The position numbers and the translations under genes were made by a program. From Lachnospiraceae bacterium (GTDB lineage: Bacteria; Bacillota; Clostridia; Lachnospirales; Lachnospiraceae): a stretch of DNA of 40,217 nt. Shown in pieces: positions 30,373 through 39,161 of this stretch. Under the pieces are notes generated by a model. The model was not told the DNA's origin and searched no databases. It saw only the letters and a program-made list of their open reading frames with translations. The stretch covers positions 1-40,217 of the forward strand of contig JAAUZI010000079.1 in the NCBI GenBank assembly GCA_014804645.1, read 5' to 3'. Position 1 is the stretch's first letter, and each line of letters opens with the position of its first letter.

Positions 30373-32235
30373 ATGTACTTAGAGCAGATTCAGAATGTTA
30401 ATGATATTAAAAATATAGATTCCAAAAATTATGAGGAGCTGGCTCAGGAAATCCGGGAGTTTTTGATTCGCAAGATCAGCGTTACAGGCGGACATCTGGG
30501 TTCCAATCTGGGGGCAGTGGAGCTGACTATGGCACTGCATCTGGCTCTGAAACTCCCGGATGATAAGATCATATGGGATGTGGGGCACCAGTCTTACACC
30601 CACAAGATACTGACCGGGCGCAAGGACGGCTTTGACGGTCTGCGTCAGTTCCATGGCATGAGCGGCTTTCCCAAGCGCAAGGAGAGCAACTGCGACGCCT
30701 TTGACACAGGGCACAGCTCCACCTCTATCTCAGCGGGGCTGGGGCTGGTGAAAGCCAGAGATATCCAGGGATTGGACCAGACCATTGTGTCTGTCATCGG
30801 TGACGGCGCCATGACCGGGGGCATGGCCTATGAGGCCCTGAACAATGCGGGAAAGCTGGAGACTAATTTTATCATTATTCTGAACGACAACAATATGTCT
30901 ATCTCTGAGAACGTGGGCGGCGTCTCAAAATATCTGAACAATATCCGAACGGCGGACAGCTACTTGGATCTGAAAAAGGGAATCTATGAGGCCCTGCGGG
31001 GAACGCCCAGAGGCAACAATATGGTGTCCGGCATACGCAGAGTCAAGAGCAGTTTCAAGCAGCTAGTGATTCCCGGCATGCTCTTTGAGGACATGGGTAT
31101 TACATATCTGGGGCCGGTGGATGGGCACAATATTCAGGCCCTGGTTCGGGTGATTCAGGAGGCCAGGAGAGTAAACGGAGCGGTGATGATCCATGCCATC
31201 ACCCAGAAGGGTCGGGGCTATGCCCCGGCGGAGCGCCATCCTGCCCGGTTTCACGGCGCCGATCCCTTTGACGTGGAGACGGGGCTGCCCACCAAACCCC
31301 GCACCACCCCCAATTACACGGACATTTTTTCCACTGTGATGTGTAAGCTGGGAGGGAGGGACGACAAGGTAGTGGCGATCACCGCCGCCATGCCGGACGG
31401 TACGGGGCTGAAACGGTTCCGCAACATGTATCCCGAGCGCTTTTTCGACGTGGGGATCGCCGAGGAGCATGCGGTGACATTTGCCGCAGGTCTGGCGGCA
31501 GGGGGGATGAAACCTGTGGTGGCGGTGTACTCCTCGTTTTTGCAGAGGGCTTACGATCAGATACTGCACGATGTCTGTATTCAAAATCTGCCGGTGGTCT
31601 TTGCCATTGACCGTGCGGGGCTGGTGGGCAGCGACGGCGAGACTCACCAGGGGATATTTGATCTGTCCTATCTCACCAGCATACCCAATATGCATGTGTG
31701 CGCCCCCAAAAACAAATGGGAGCTGGCGGACATGCTGAAGTATGCGGTGGTGTTCGGCGGCCCTATGGCGATCCGCTATCCCAGGGGGGAGGCCTATGAC
31801 GGTCTGAAGGAGTATCGGGAACCTATTGTCTGCGGCAGGGCGGAGTGGATCTACCGGGAGCGGGAGATTGCGCTGTTTGCCCTGGGCAGCATGGTCAAAA
31901 CGGCGGAGCGGGTCAGGGACCAGCTTAAGGCAGAAGGGCTGCAGGTGAGCCTGGTCAACGCCCGCTTTGTGAAACCCATTGACGAGGAGGCGGTGCGGGA
32001 GGCCTGCCGGGAACATTCGCTCATCGTGACAATGGAGGAAAATGTGTCTGCCGGGGGATTTGGCGAAAGAGTTCTGAAACTGATCTGCGATGAGAAATTG
32101 GAGGCGGACTGTCTGCGGGTGGCGCTGCCCGACGCCTATATCGAACACGGCAATGTGGAGAAATTAAAGAGCGAGATCGGTATGGATGTGGACAGCATCT
32201 GCCGGAGCATCCGGGAGAGGATAGCTAAAATCTAA
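30373..32235 (+). CDS. dxs: 1-deoxy-D-xylulose-5-phosphate synthase
   Basis: This is the 620-residue thiamine-diphosphate enzyme that joins pyruvate and glyceraldehyde 3-phosphate in the first step of the MEP isoprenoid pathway. TPP-binding GDGAMTGG (143-150) with NDNNMSIS (171-178) and the acidic pair in DVGIAEEHAVTF (359-370) are intact. GGHLGSNLGAVELT (39-52) and GHSSTSISAGLG (113-124) hold the conserved histidines. A C-terminal transketolase domain ends at about 610. The ATG follows an untypical CGTGGGGTAAA, and 49 bases separate it from ispA. No riboswitch is visible in this short gap. Confidence 0.97.
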   Translation: MYLEQIQNVNDIKNIDSKNYEELAQEIREFLIRKISVTGGHLGSNLGAVELTMALHLALKLPDDKIIWDVGHQSYTHKILTGRKDGFDGLRQFHGMSGFPKRKESNCDAFDTGHSSTSISAGLGLVKARDIQGLDQTIVSVIGDGAMTGGMAYEALNNAGKLETNFIIILNDNNMSISENVGGVSKYLNNIRTADSYLDLKKGIYEALRGTPRGNNMVSGIRRVKSSFKQLVIPGMLFEDMGITYLGPVDGHNIQALVRVIQEARRVNGAVMIHAITQKGRGYAPAERHPARFHGADPFDVETGLPTKPRTTPNYTDIFSTVMCKLGGRDDKVVAITAAMPDGTGLKRFRNMYPERFFDVGIAEEHAVTFAAGLAAGGMKPVVAVYSSFLQRAYDQILHDVCIQNLPVVFAIDRAGLVGSDGETHQGIFDLSYLTSIPNMHVCAPKNKWELADMLKYAVVFGGPMAIRYPRGEAYDGLKEYREPIVCGRAEWIYREREIALFALGSMVKTAERVRDQLKAEGLQVSLVNARFVKPIDEEAVREACREHSLIVTMEENVSAGGFGERVLKLICDEKLEADCLRVALPDAYIEHGNVEKLKSEIGMDVDSICRSIRERIAKI

Positions 32236-32266
32236 TCGTTAGTGAGTATAAGCTGAAAGGGAGACT

Positions 32267-33163
32267 ATGAAGGAGCGTTTGGATGTAATTTTGGTGGGAC
32301 AGGGCTATGCGCCCTCCCGGGAGAAGGCAAAGGCGGTCATCATGTCGGGCAATGTCTATGTGAATGGGCAAAAGGAGGACAAGGCCGGCAGCATGTTTGA
32401 GCTGGAGGGTCTGCAGCTGGAGGTCAGAGGCGCTGCCCAGAAATATGTGAGCAGGGGCGGTCTGAAACTGGAGAAAGCGGTGGAGCGCTGGGACATCTCT
32501 CTGGAGGGGCTGGTGTGCATGGACATAGGAGCTTCCACGGGAGGATTTACCGACTGTATGCTGCAGAGCGGTGCCGTGAAGGTCTACTCCGTGGACGTGG
32601 GGCCGGGACAGCTGGACTGGAAACTGCGCACCGATCCCAGGGTGGTGTGCATGGAAAAGACCAATTTCCGCTACATGGTGCCCGGAGACATTTCAGACGA
32701 ACTGGATTTTGCCAGTGTGGATGTGTCTTTTATCTCCCTGACCAAGATTCTGATTCCGGCCCGGAATCTGCTGCGGGACGGAGGGCAGATGGTGTGTCTG
32801 ATCAAGCCCCAGTTTGAGGCAGGCCGGGAGAAGGTGGGCAAAAAGGGTGTGGTTCGTGATCCGGCCATACACAGGGAGGTGGTTCACAAGGTCGTTGACT
32901 TTGCGGACGCCGTTGGTTTCTCCGTGTTGGATCTGGAGTATTCCCCCATAAAGGGGCGGGAGGGGAATATTGAGTATCTGATACATATCCGTAAGGACGG
33001 ACCGCACTGCGCGGCGCTGGCGGAGCTGACGGAGCAGGAGGCTGAAGTCCGTCTGCGGGAGCTGCAGACGGCAAAGAGTGGTCTCTCCTGGCAGCAGGGT
33101 TGGCCACAGCGCATAGAGAGCACGGTATCGCAGGCTCATGCGGGGCTGGAAAGAGAGGTGTAG
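32267..33163 (+). CDS. tlyA: TlyA-type rRNA 2'-O-methyltransferase
   Basis: This is a 298-residue protein with an N-terminal S4 RNA-binding domain (about 1-62, ERLDVILVGQGYAPSREKAK) and an FtsJ-like methyltransferase. SAM site: CMDIGASTGGFTDCMLQSGA (83-102); LDFASVDVSFISLTKILIPA and MVCLIKPQFEAGREKVGKKG hold the catalytic Asp and Lys. TlyA proteins methylate 16S/23S rRNA and were once called haemolysins. This one is about 25 residues longer than usual at the C-terminus (a charged LTEQEAEVRLRELQTAKSGL tail). AAAGGGAGA precedes the ATG. Confidence 0.94.
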   Translation: MKERLDVILVGQGYAPSREKAKAVIMSGNVYVNGQKEDKAGSMFELEGLQLEVRGAAQKYVSRGGLKLEKAVERWDISLEGLVCMDIGASTGGFTDCMLQSGAVKVYSVDVGPGQLDWKLRTDPRVVCMEKTNFRYMVPGDISDELDFASVDVSFISLTKILIPARNLLRDGGQMVCLIKPQFEAGREKVGKKGVVRDPAIHREVVHKVVDFADAVGFSVLDLEYSPIKGREGNIEYLIHIRKDGPHCAALAELTEQEAEVRLRELQTAKSGLSWQQGWPQRIESTVSQAHAGLEREV

Positions 33164-33172
33164 AGCGGTAAA

Positions 33173-34075
33173 ATGAAACATTTTCTGATCTATACAAACT
33201 GTCATAAGGACAAGGACTTGGTCACCACCGAGCGGATACGCGGCTATCTCGAATCCCACGGTCACAGATGCACGGTGATTCTTCGCAACAAGGGTGACGG
33301 CGACCACCACAGTGAAGGCTCCGTGGAAGACGGTCCGGCGGGAGAGGGAAAATCGGCCCCGGAGATGCAGTACCCGACAGACGTATACTGCATGATCGTG
33401 CTGGGAGGAGACGGCACCATGCTGCAGGCGGCATGGGAAGTGAGAAAGATGCACATTCCTCTGATCGGCGTGAATCTGGGAACCCTGGGCTATATGACGG
33501 AGGTGGAACCTGCGGGACTGGAGGAGGCGCTGGAGAAACTCATGTCGGGCCAGGTCTATTCCGAGAGCAGAATGATGCTGAACGGCAAGGTGTTATTTCA
33601 GGACGGCGGCGCCACGGAAGACTGGTCTCTGAATGATATTGTCATATCCAGATGCGGTGCGCTGCAGGTAATCAAGCTGAATATTTATGTGAACGGGCAA
33701 TTCCTCAAGGACTACAGTGCCGACGGTGTGATCATCACCACTCCCACCGGTTCCACCGGCTACAATCTATCCGCCGGAGGCCCCATAGCGGAGCCGTCCT
33801 CCAGGCTGATCATCATGACTCCGATCTGCCCCCATACACTCAGCAGCAGGAGCATTATCCTGTCGCCGGAGGATGTGATCGAGATTGAGATTCCCGAGGG
33901 ACGGGAGGGCCGGAGACAGCAGGTGACGGCCAACTTTGACGGAACCCATCAGGTATCCATGTGTACCGGAGACAGGATACAGATTGTAAAATCCGAGAAA
34001 ACCACAGAGATTCTCGCGGTGAACAAGGTGAGTTTTCTGGAAGTGCTGCACCGCAAAATGCGGGAGAGCGAATAG
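33173..34075 (+). CDS. nadK: NAD kinase
   Basis: This is a 300-residue enzyme that makes NADP from NAD and ATP (or polyphosphate). It has VLGGDGTMLQAAWEV (76-90, GGDG motif), LNDIVISRCG (the ND motif), ADGVIITTPTGSTGYNLSAG and GGPI, all typical. A short Gly/Glu-rich stretch (38-66) before the motif is an insert or a loosely ordered loop, longer than in most relatives. It begins 10 bases after tlyA with GAGAGGTGTAGAGCGG upstream. The pair tlyA-nadK-argR-recN is conserved in Firmicutes. Confidence 0.95.
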   Translation: MKHFLIYTNCHKDKDLVTTERIRGYLESHGHRCTVILRNKGDGDHHSEGSVEDGPAGEGKSAPEMQYPTDVYCMIVLGGDGTMLQAAWEVRKMHIPLIGVNLGTLGYMTEVEPAGLEEALEKLMSGQVYSESRMMLNGKVLFQDGGATEDWSLNDIVISRCGALQVIKLNIYVNGQFLKDYSADGVIITTPTGSTGYNLSAGGPIAEPSSRLIIMTPICPHTLSSRSIILSPEDVIEIEIPEGREGRRQQVTANFDGTHQVSMCTGDRIQIVKSEKTTEILAVNKVSFLEVLHRKMRESE

Positions 34076-34123
34076 CGGCGGCCGGACAGCGGAAAAGGAA
34101 AAACCGGAAACAGGGGGAGAGCC

Positions 34124-34585
34124 ATGAGCCCGAAAAAGACAAGACACATCAAAATTCTGGATATTATAGCCAGTCAGGAGATCGACACGCAGGAGGAGCT
34201 GGCTCATCAGCTGAAGGATGCGGGATTCGACGTGACGCAGGCCACCGTGTCGAGAGATATACGGGAGCTGAATCTGTACAAGGTTTCTGCCGGCGGCGGA
34301 AGACAGAAGTATGTCATACTGCAGCAGGAGGACAGCCGGCGCCTGGAGGACAAGTATATTCGGGTGCTGAAGGATGGTTTTTCCTCCATGGATATGGCGC
34401 AGAATATTCTGGTGGTCAAGACGGTCTCTGGCATGGCCATGGCAGTTGCGGCAGCCATTGACGCCATGCATTTTCAGGAGATCGTGGGCAGTATTGCAGG
34501 GGATGACACCATTATGATGGCTGTGCGCACGGTGGAGGACACAGAGAAACTGATGGAGAGAATCCGGGAATTACTGCAGAGATAA
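34124..34585 (+). CDS. argR: Arginine repressor
   Basis: This is the 153-residue arginine-dependent regulator of arginine biosynthesis and catabolism. A winged-helix N-terminal domain (about 3-70) contains AGFDVTQATVSRDIRELNLY. The C-terminal hexamerisation/arginine-binding domain (about 78-153) has GSIAGDDTIMMAVRT, whose GDDT loop binds arginine. AGGGGGAGAGCC sits before the ATG. It is 48 bases downstream of nadK, in the usual neighbourhood with recN. Confidence 0.96.
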   Translation: MSPKKTRHIKILDIIASQEIDTQEELAHQLKDAGFDVTQATVSRDIRELNLYKVSAGGGRQKYVILQQEDSRRLEDKYIRVLKDGFSSMDMAQNILVVKTVSGMAMAVAAAIDAMHFQEIVGSIAGDDTIMMAVRTVEDTEKLMERIRELLQR

Positions 34586-34690
34586 CGCAGGAGAAAAACT
34601 GCGGCAGTCCCTTTGACACAGGGAGTTGGGGGATTGCGGGAAGAGGGCACGCGGCTTACCTGAAAAGAGGAAGCCGGGAGGAAGGAGAAT

Positions 34691-36382
34691 ATGTTAGTCA
34701 ATTTACATGTGAAAAATCTGGCCCTTATTGAGGAAACAGAAGTGGAATTTGGGGAGGGACTGAATATCCTGACCGGCGAGACCGGCGCAGGAAAGTCCAT
34801 CCTGATCGGATCGGTCAATCTGGCGTTGGGAGCCAGATTCGACAAGGACATGCTGCGCCAGGGGGCGGAGAGCGCTCTGGTGGAGCTGATGTTTTCCTGC
34901 CCGCCGGAGGATGTGGCGCTGCGGGAAAAACTGCAGGAACTGGATATTCCCCTGGAGGAGGATACGGTGCTGATCAGCCGTCGGATGCAGACGGGCAAGA
35001 ATGTGTTCCGCATCAACGGTGAGACCGTCTCAGCCCGCCAGGTCAAGGAGGTGGCGGAGCTGCTGATCGACATCCACGGACAGCACGAACACCAGTCCCT
35101 GCTACGCAAAAAAAAGCATATGGAGATTCTGGACGCCTATGCGGGAACGGCGGCCCAGGAGGTTCTGAAACTGGTGGCGGAGCGCTTTCAGGAGACCGGA
35201 AAGCTCCGGCAGGAGATCGAGGAAAACCGTCTGGATGAGGAGACTTTGAAAAGGGAGCAGGATCTGCTGGCGTTTGAACAGCAGGAGATTTTTGAGGCGC
35301 ATTTGACGCCAGGCGAGGACACGGCGCTGGAGGAGAGTTATCGGCGCATGGTGAACGGCAAAAAAATCACTCAGGCGCTGGGCGAGGCGGAGCTGTACGC
35401 AGGCGACGAGGAGGGCGGCGCGGGTAATGCCCTGAGCAGAGCACTGCGTTGCATGCACGGCATTGCGGAGTACGATAAGCAGCTGGAAGAGCTGGCACAG
35501 CAGCTTACCCAGATAGACGATCTGCTTAACGACTACAATCGGGATATGGCCCAGTACCGGGACAGCCTGACCTGGGACGAGGAGGATTTCCAGCGGACGG
35601 AGGAACGGCTGAATCTGATAAACCGCCTTAAGGACAAATATGGCAGTACTCTGGAACAGGTGCTGCAGGCATATGAGGATAAGTGTCGGAGGCTGGAAAA
35701 GCTGGCGGACTATGATCTGTATATGAAACGGCTGGAAGGGCAGCTGGCGGAGGCGGAGGCGGCGCTGGAGAAGGCATGCGGCGAACTGACTCGGATTCGC
35801 AGAAACAGCGCGGAGGGGCTGACGAAGGTGTTGACGCAGGCTCTGCAGGGGCTGAACTTCCTGACGGTACAGCTGCAGATTCAGGTGCGGGATAGGCAGA
35901 GTATAAGCGCCAGAGGCTGGGACGAGGTGGAATTTTTGATTTCTACCAATCCGGGTGAGGCGGTGAAACCGCTAGCTCAGATTGCCAGCGGAGGCGAACT
36001 GTCCCGGATCATGCTGGCAATCAAGACCGTGCTGGCCAGCCGGGACGATATAGACACGCTTATCTTTGACGAAATTGATGCGGGAATCAGCGGCAAGACG
36101 GCCTGGAAAGTGTCGGAACAGCTCGACAGTGTGGCTCATGCCCATCAGGTGATCTGCATCACTCATCTGCCTCAGATTGCAGCCATGGCGGACACACACT
36201 TTGTCATTGAAAAAGATGTGCAGGGAGACGCCACCGTCACCCGGATCAGGCAGCTTAAGGGGGAGGAAAATCTGCAGGAGCTGGGAAGACTTCTGGGCGG
36301 CGACGGAATGACGGACGCAGTGCTGGGCAATGCCAGGGAGATGCGGCAGCAGGCGCTGGAACATAAGTCTCAAAAAGAATGA
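34691..36382 (+). CDS. recN: DNA repair protein RecN
   Basis: This is a 563-residue SMC-like ATPase that acts in double-strand break repair. Walker A LTGETGAGKSILIG (27-40), a long coiled coil (about 150-390), signature ASGGELSRIMLAIKTVL and Walker B TLIFDEIDAGISGKTAWKV are present. CITHLPQIAAMADTHF is the H loop. Length is usual. GGAGGAAGGAG lies 7 bases ahead of the ATG. The 105-base gap to argR shows no clear hairpin or promoter. The next gene starts 14 bases after the stop. Confidence 0.97.
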   Translation: MLVNLHVKNLALIEETEVEFGEGLNILTGETGAGKSILIGSVNLALGARFDKDMLRQGAESALVELMFSCPPEDVALREKLQELDIPLEEDTVLISRRMQTGKNVFRINGETVSARQVKEVAELLIDIHGQHEHQSLLRKKKHMEILDAYAGTAAQEVLKLVAERFQETGKLRQEIEENRLDEETLKREQDLLAFEQQEIFEAHLTPGEDTALEESYRRMVNGKKITQALGEAELYAGDEEGGAGNALSRALRCMHGIAEYDKQLEELAQQLTQIDDLLNDYNRDMAQYRDSLTWDEEDFQRTEERLNLINRLKDKYGSTLEQVLQAYEDKCRRLEKLADYDLYMKRLEGQLAEAEAALEKACGELTRIRRNSAEGLTKVLTQALQGLNFLTVQLQIQVRDRQSISARGWDEVEFLISTNPGEAVKPLAQIASGGELSRIMLAIKTVLASRDDIDTLIFDEIDAGISGKTAWKVSEQLDSVAHAHQVICITHLPQIAAMADTHFVIEKDVQGDATVTRIRQLKGEENLQELGRLLGGDGMTDAVLGNAREMRQQALEHKSQKE

Positions 36383-36396
36383 GGGGAGAGAACGTA

Positions 36397-37623
36397 ATGG
36401 GCCTGTTTGGTAAGAAAAAGAAGGATGAGCAAAAATGGCAGAAGGCAGTTCTCACGCTGTATGCGTGCAGAGGTGAGACGGATTCCATCCCGGGGAAAAT
36501 ACAGGAGGTCTTCGTTTCGATGCTGGAGGGCTTTTCGCAGGTGGCCTCCAATCATTTTGAGGTGTCGCTGAAGGATGGGTCAGCCATAAATCTTTACATT
36601 ATATCGGACCCTTCTGAGACAGCGGTACAGGCGGATGGCATGGCGAACTTCTTTTCACAGGCGCAGCTTGATAACCAGGAGGTCAAGGCGGCCGCATTGA
36701 CCCAGATTCGATTGTTTAACTGTATTGTCGGAATTGAATTTCAGATTAATGAAGACTCTGCCAGAACCAATGCCGTGGTCAATGCGGTCTATCGGCTGGC
36801 AGAGCAGATTGTAGCATTTGTACTGCACCCGAATATGTCTCTGTATCATTTTGACGGAAGGCTTTTGATCTCCATAGACGGAAGGACGGATTTTGAATCC
36901 TTTAACCCGGTGGGGGACGCCTCTCTTTTGGACAAGGGGAGAGCGGAAGAAACCCAGGCTGATAAGGATCGCAAGGCTCGTTCCATCGCTGTCTGCAAGG
37001 CCAAAGGCATTCCGTATATCGAGCATTTGCGGGCGGCGGTCTACGAAAGCGAGTGCAGGATTCTTTCCAAGGAGGATATTCTGCACAGAGCGGCGGCGGT
37101 GTTTACAGCATGTGTGCGTTCGGAGGTATATACGCAGGGGCAGGATAGGAACCCGGAGGCGCTGGCCCGGGAGATGGCAGAAGAGATGGACGAGAGGTAT
37201 GGCGTCGGGGGATGGCTGTCTGAGGCGGAGCGGGCTTATCTGGACGGAAAACTTGATGATGCCGCGAATCATAACCGATTTGGATGGAGATATGAGTGCT
37301 GTGCGGTCCTTCTGTGGGCGATTTCCCTTTTTGAACTGGGCGAGCCAAATGAAATTTGTGACGCCTCTAAGCTGGGCGCCCTCATGTGGAACAACGACTT
37401 TGACAGCCTGAAGGAAAAAGCAATACTCAGGAGCCGGGAGGAGATACTGGACATGCAGGATCTGATCCTCCGCTATGACTGGGCATGTGTGGATGCCAGA
37501 ATCCATGGAACGCAGATAGAAGCCGTAAACAGCGAGATCGTCTATGAATGGCACTACGCGCTGAATTGGCTGGTGGGAGCGGAAGGAATTACGGACTGGG
37601 ATAAGGTGCGGACAACCACTTAA
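36397..37623 (+). CDS. DUF4272 domain protein
   Basis: This is a 408-residue soluble protein. The N-terminal half (about 8-180) is a mixed alpha/beta unit beginning GLFGKKKKDEQKW, with SIPGKIQEVFVSMLEGFSQV. The C-terminal half (about 190-400) is a DUF4272 domain: RKARSIAVCKAKGIPYIEHL, FTACVRSEV, WRYECCAVLLWAISLFELGE and NSEIVYEWHYALNWLVG. The family's function is not known. The ATG at 36397 follows GGGGAGAGAA; the ATG at 36379 overlaps recN and is less likely. It stands between recN and spoIVB, where no gene is usually found. A hairpin that overlaps the spoIVB start comes next. Confidence 0.75.
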   Translation: MGLFGKKKKDEQKWQKAVLTLYACRGETDSIPGKIQEVFVSMLEGFSQVASNHFEVSLKDGSAINLYIISDPSETAVQADGMANFFSQAQLDNQEVKAAALTQIRLFNCIVGIEFQINEDSARTNAVVNAVYRLAEQIVAFVLHPNMSLYHFDGRLLISIDGRTDFESFNPVGDASLLDKGRAEETQADKDRKARSIAVCKAKGIPYIEHLRAAVYESECRILSKEDILHRAAAVFTACVRSEVYTQGQDRNPEALAREMAEEMDERYGVGGWLSEAERAYLDGKLDDAANHNRFGWRYECCAVLLWAISLFELGEPNEICDASKLGALMWNNDFDSLKEKAILRSREEILDMQDLILRYDWACVDARIHGTQIEAVNSEIVYEWHYALNWLVGAEGITDWDKVRTTT

Positions 37624-37660
37624 TTTTTTAAAGCCATAAATTTCATTGATTAAAGTTCAA

Positions 37661-37711
37661 AAAAAAGTCACACACTATTTGCAGGACATCTGAGGAAAGT
37701 GTGTGATTTTT
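37661..37711 (+). terminator. Hairpin with T run over the spoIVB ribosome binding site/start
   Basis: TCACACACT (37668-37676) pairs with AGTGTGTGA (37698-37706), extended by A/T runs on both sides and ending in TTTTT. It is a plausible terminator of the DUF4272 gene, but also contains the GTG start of spoIVB, so it may control spoIVB translation. Confidence 0.6.
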
Positions 37712-39085
37712 ATGTGGAAAAATATAAGTGAAAAAAGAGAGATTAAGCAGGAAAATGCGGCGATTCGGGATCAGGCGGGGGCGGACATGCAGACGTTCCT
37801 GCAAAACTGGAAAAAGTTCAGGAAACGCCGCAAAATCTATCGATGCTGCCTGTGCACCGTGCTGGTGTGCGCCAGCCTGACGCTGGGAGCCATGGGTTAT
37901 TACAACCTATATAATAAGATACCTTCTGTGCTGCGCATCAAGGCGGATATGGAGCAGACCATTGACCTGGGAGTTCCTCTCACCGGGGAGATGGTGGCGG
38001 TAAGCGGTCAGGAGGAGTCCAATATCCCCGCCGGAGCCGTCAATATCGATCTGAGCCGTCAGGTCACCATGAAGATGAGTTCAGATCAGAGCTACCAGAT
38101 GAATGTGAAGATTTTTGGTATTCTGCCCTTTAAGCAGGTGGGAATCCAAGTCATTCGGGAGCAGGAGCTGACGCCTGTCGGAGCGCCCATCGGAATCTAT
38201 GTGAAGGCGGATGGACTACTGGTGGTGGGTGTGGGAGATTTTCAGGGGGCGGACGGCATCAGTTATTGTCCCGCAAAATATGTAGTGAAATCCGGGGACT
38301 ATATCTTGGAACTGGATGGGGAACCGGTGACGGACAAGAAAGATTTTGTGAGCCGGATTGAGCAGTGCCAGGGCCGGGAGGTGACTCTGCGCATCAAGCG
38401 CGGGGATGATATTCTGGATGTGAAGGCGCAGCCGGTACAGAACATTGATCAAAAGTACAAGCTGGGTATCTGGATTCGTGACAACGCCCAGGGAGTGGGC
38501 ACCATGACATATATAGACGCGGAGGGTAATTTCGGCGCCTTGGGACATGGTATCAATGACGTGGACACCAGTACCTTGATGAGTCTGGACGACGGCACGC
38601 TGTATCAGACGGAGATCATTGCCATCAAAAAAGGCAAAGACGGGGAACCGGGGGAGATGACGGGGATGATCGTCTACAGCCCCGAGAAGATTCTGGGAGA
38701 TATATATTATAACGGAAAAGAAGGTATTTTCGGTCACTGCAATGAGAAGGCACTTGCCATGGGCACTGAGGAGGCACTGCCGATCGGGCTGAAACAGGAG
38801 ATTGAGAAGGGGCCGGCCCAGATTCTGTGTACCGTGGATGGCACTCCAAAGTATTATGATGTGGAGATCACGGCAGTGCATCTGGATCATGATAATGTCA
38901 ACCGGGGAATCGAACTGAAGGTGACGGACCCAGAGCTGCTGGAGCTGACAGGCGGCATTATCCAGGGCATGAGCGGCGCACCGATTATCCAGAACAATCA
39001 TTTGATCGGCGCTGTGACCCATGTATTGGTACAGGACGCCAGCAGGGGGTATGGGATATTTATTGAAAACATGCTGGAGCATTGA
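37703..39085 (+). CDS. spoIVB: SpoIVB, serine peptidase of sigma-K activation
   Basis: This is a 460-residue peptidase secreted from the forespore that triggers processing of pro-sigma-K in the mother cell. One N-terminal membrane helix (about 47-65) is followed by a PDZ domain (about 160-245: VKSGDYILELDGEPVTDKKD) and the S55 peptidase domain. His282 in FGALGHGIND and Ser424 in IIQGMSGAPIIQ are the likely catalytic pair. The GTG start has TGAGGAAA just upstream, but an ATG at 37712 is also possible. spo0A, its normal neighbour, does not follow. A forespore promoter was not found with confidence. Confidence 0.95.
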   Translation: MIFMWKNISEKREIKQENAAIRDQAGADMQTFLQNWKKFRKRRKIYRCCLCTVLVCASLTLGAMGYYNLYNKIPSVLRIKADMEQTIDLGVPLTGEMVAVSGQEESNIPAGAVNIDLSRQVTMKMSSDQSYQMNVKIFGILPFKQVGIQVIREQELTPVGAPIGIYVKADGLLVVGVGDFQGADGISYCPAKYVVKSGDYILELDGEPVTDKKDFVSRIEQCQGREVTLRIKRGDDILDVKAQPVQNIDQKYKLGIWIRDNAQGVGTMTYIDAEGNFGALGHGINDVDTSTLMSLDDGTLYQTEIIAIKKGKDGEPGEMTGMIVYSPEKILGDIYYNGKEGIFGHCNEKALAMGTEEALPIGLKQEIEKGPAQILCTVDGTPKYYDVEITAVHLDHDNVNRGIELKVTDPELLELTGGIIQGMSGAPIIQNNHLIGAVTHVLVQDASRGYGIFIENMLEH

Positions 39086-39106
39086 GCCCGGGAAGTGGAT
39101 CGGAAA

Positions 39107-39150
39107 CCGGGCATCCGGTAATCGCAAAGCGATTATCGGATGCTGCCCGG
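39107..39150. other. Large near-perfect hairpin between spoIVB and the amidase gene
   Basis: CCGGGCATCCGGTAATCGC (39107-39125), loop AAA, and the near-perfect complement at 39129-39150. It has no T run on either side and probably blocks read-through between convergent genes; it may instead be a repeated extragenic element. Confidence 0.7.
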
Positions 39151-39161
39151 GGACGATTGTC

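Noticed and set aside
31063..32148. Open frame of 361 codons antisense to dxs
   Set aside because: It overlaps a conserved essential gene entirely and shows no recognisable domain.
37624..37702. Sigma-F or sigma-G promoter before spoIVB
   Set aside because: Only weak matches (GCCATAAA with TTCAAAA) were seen; spacing and -10 do not fit well enough.
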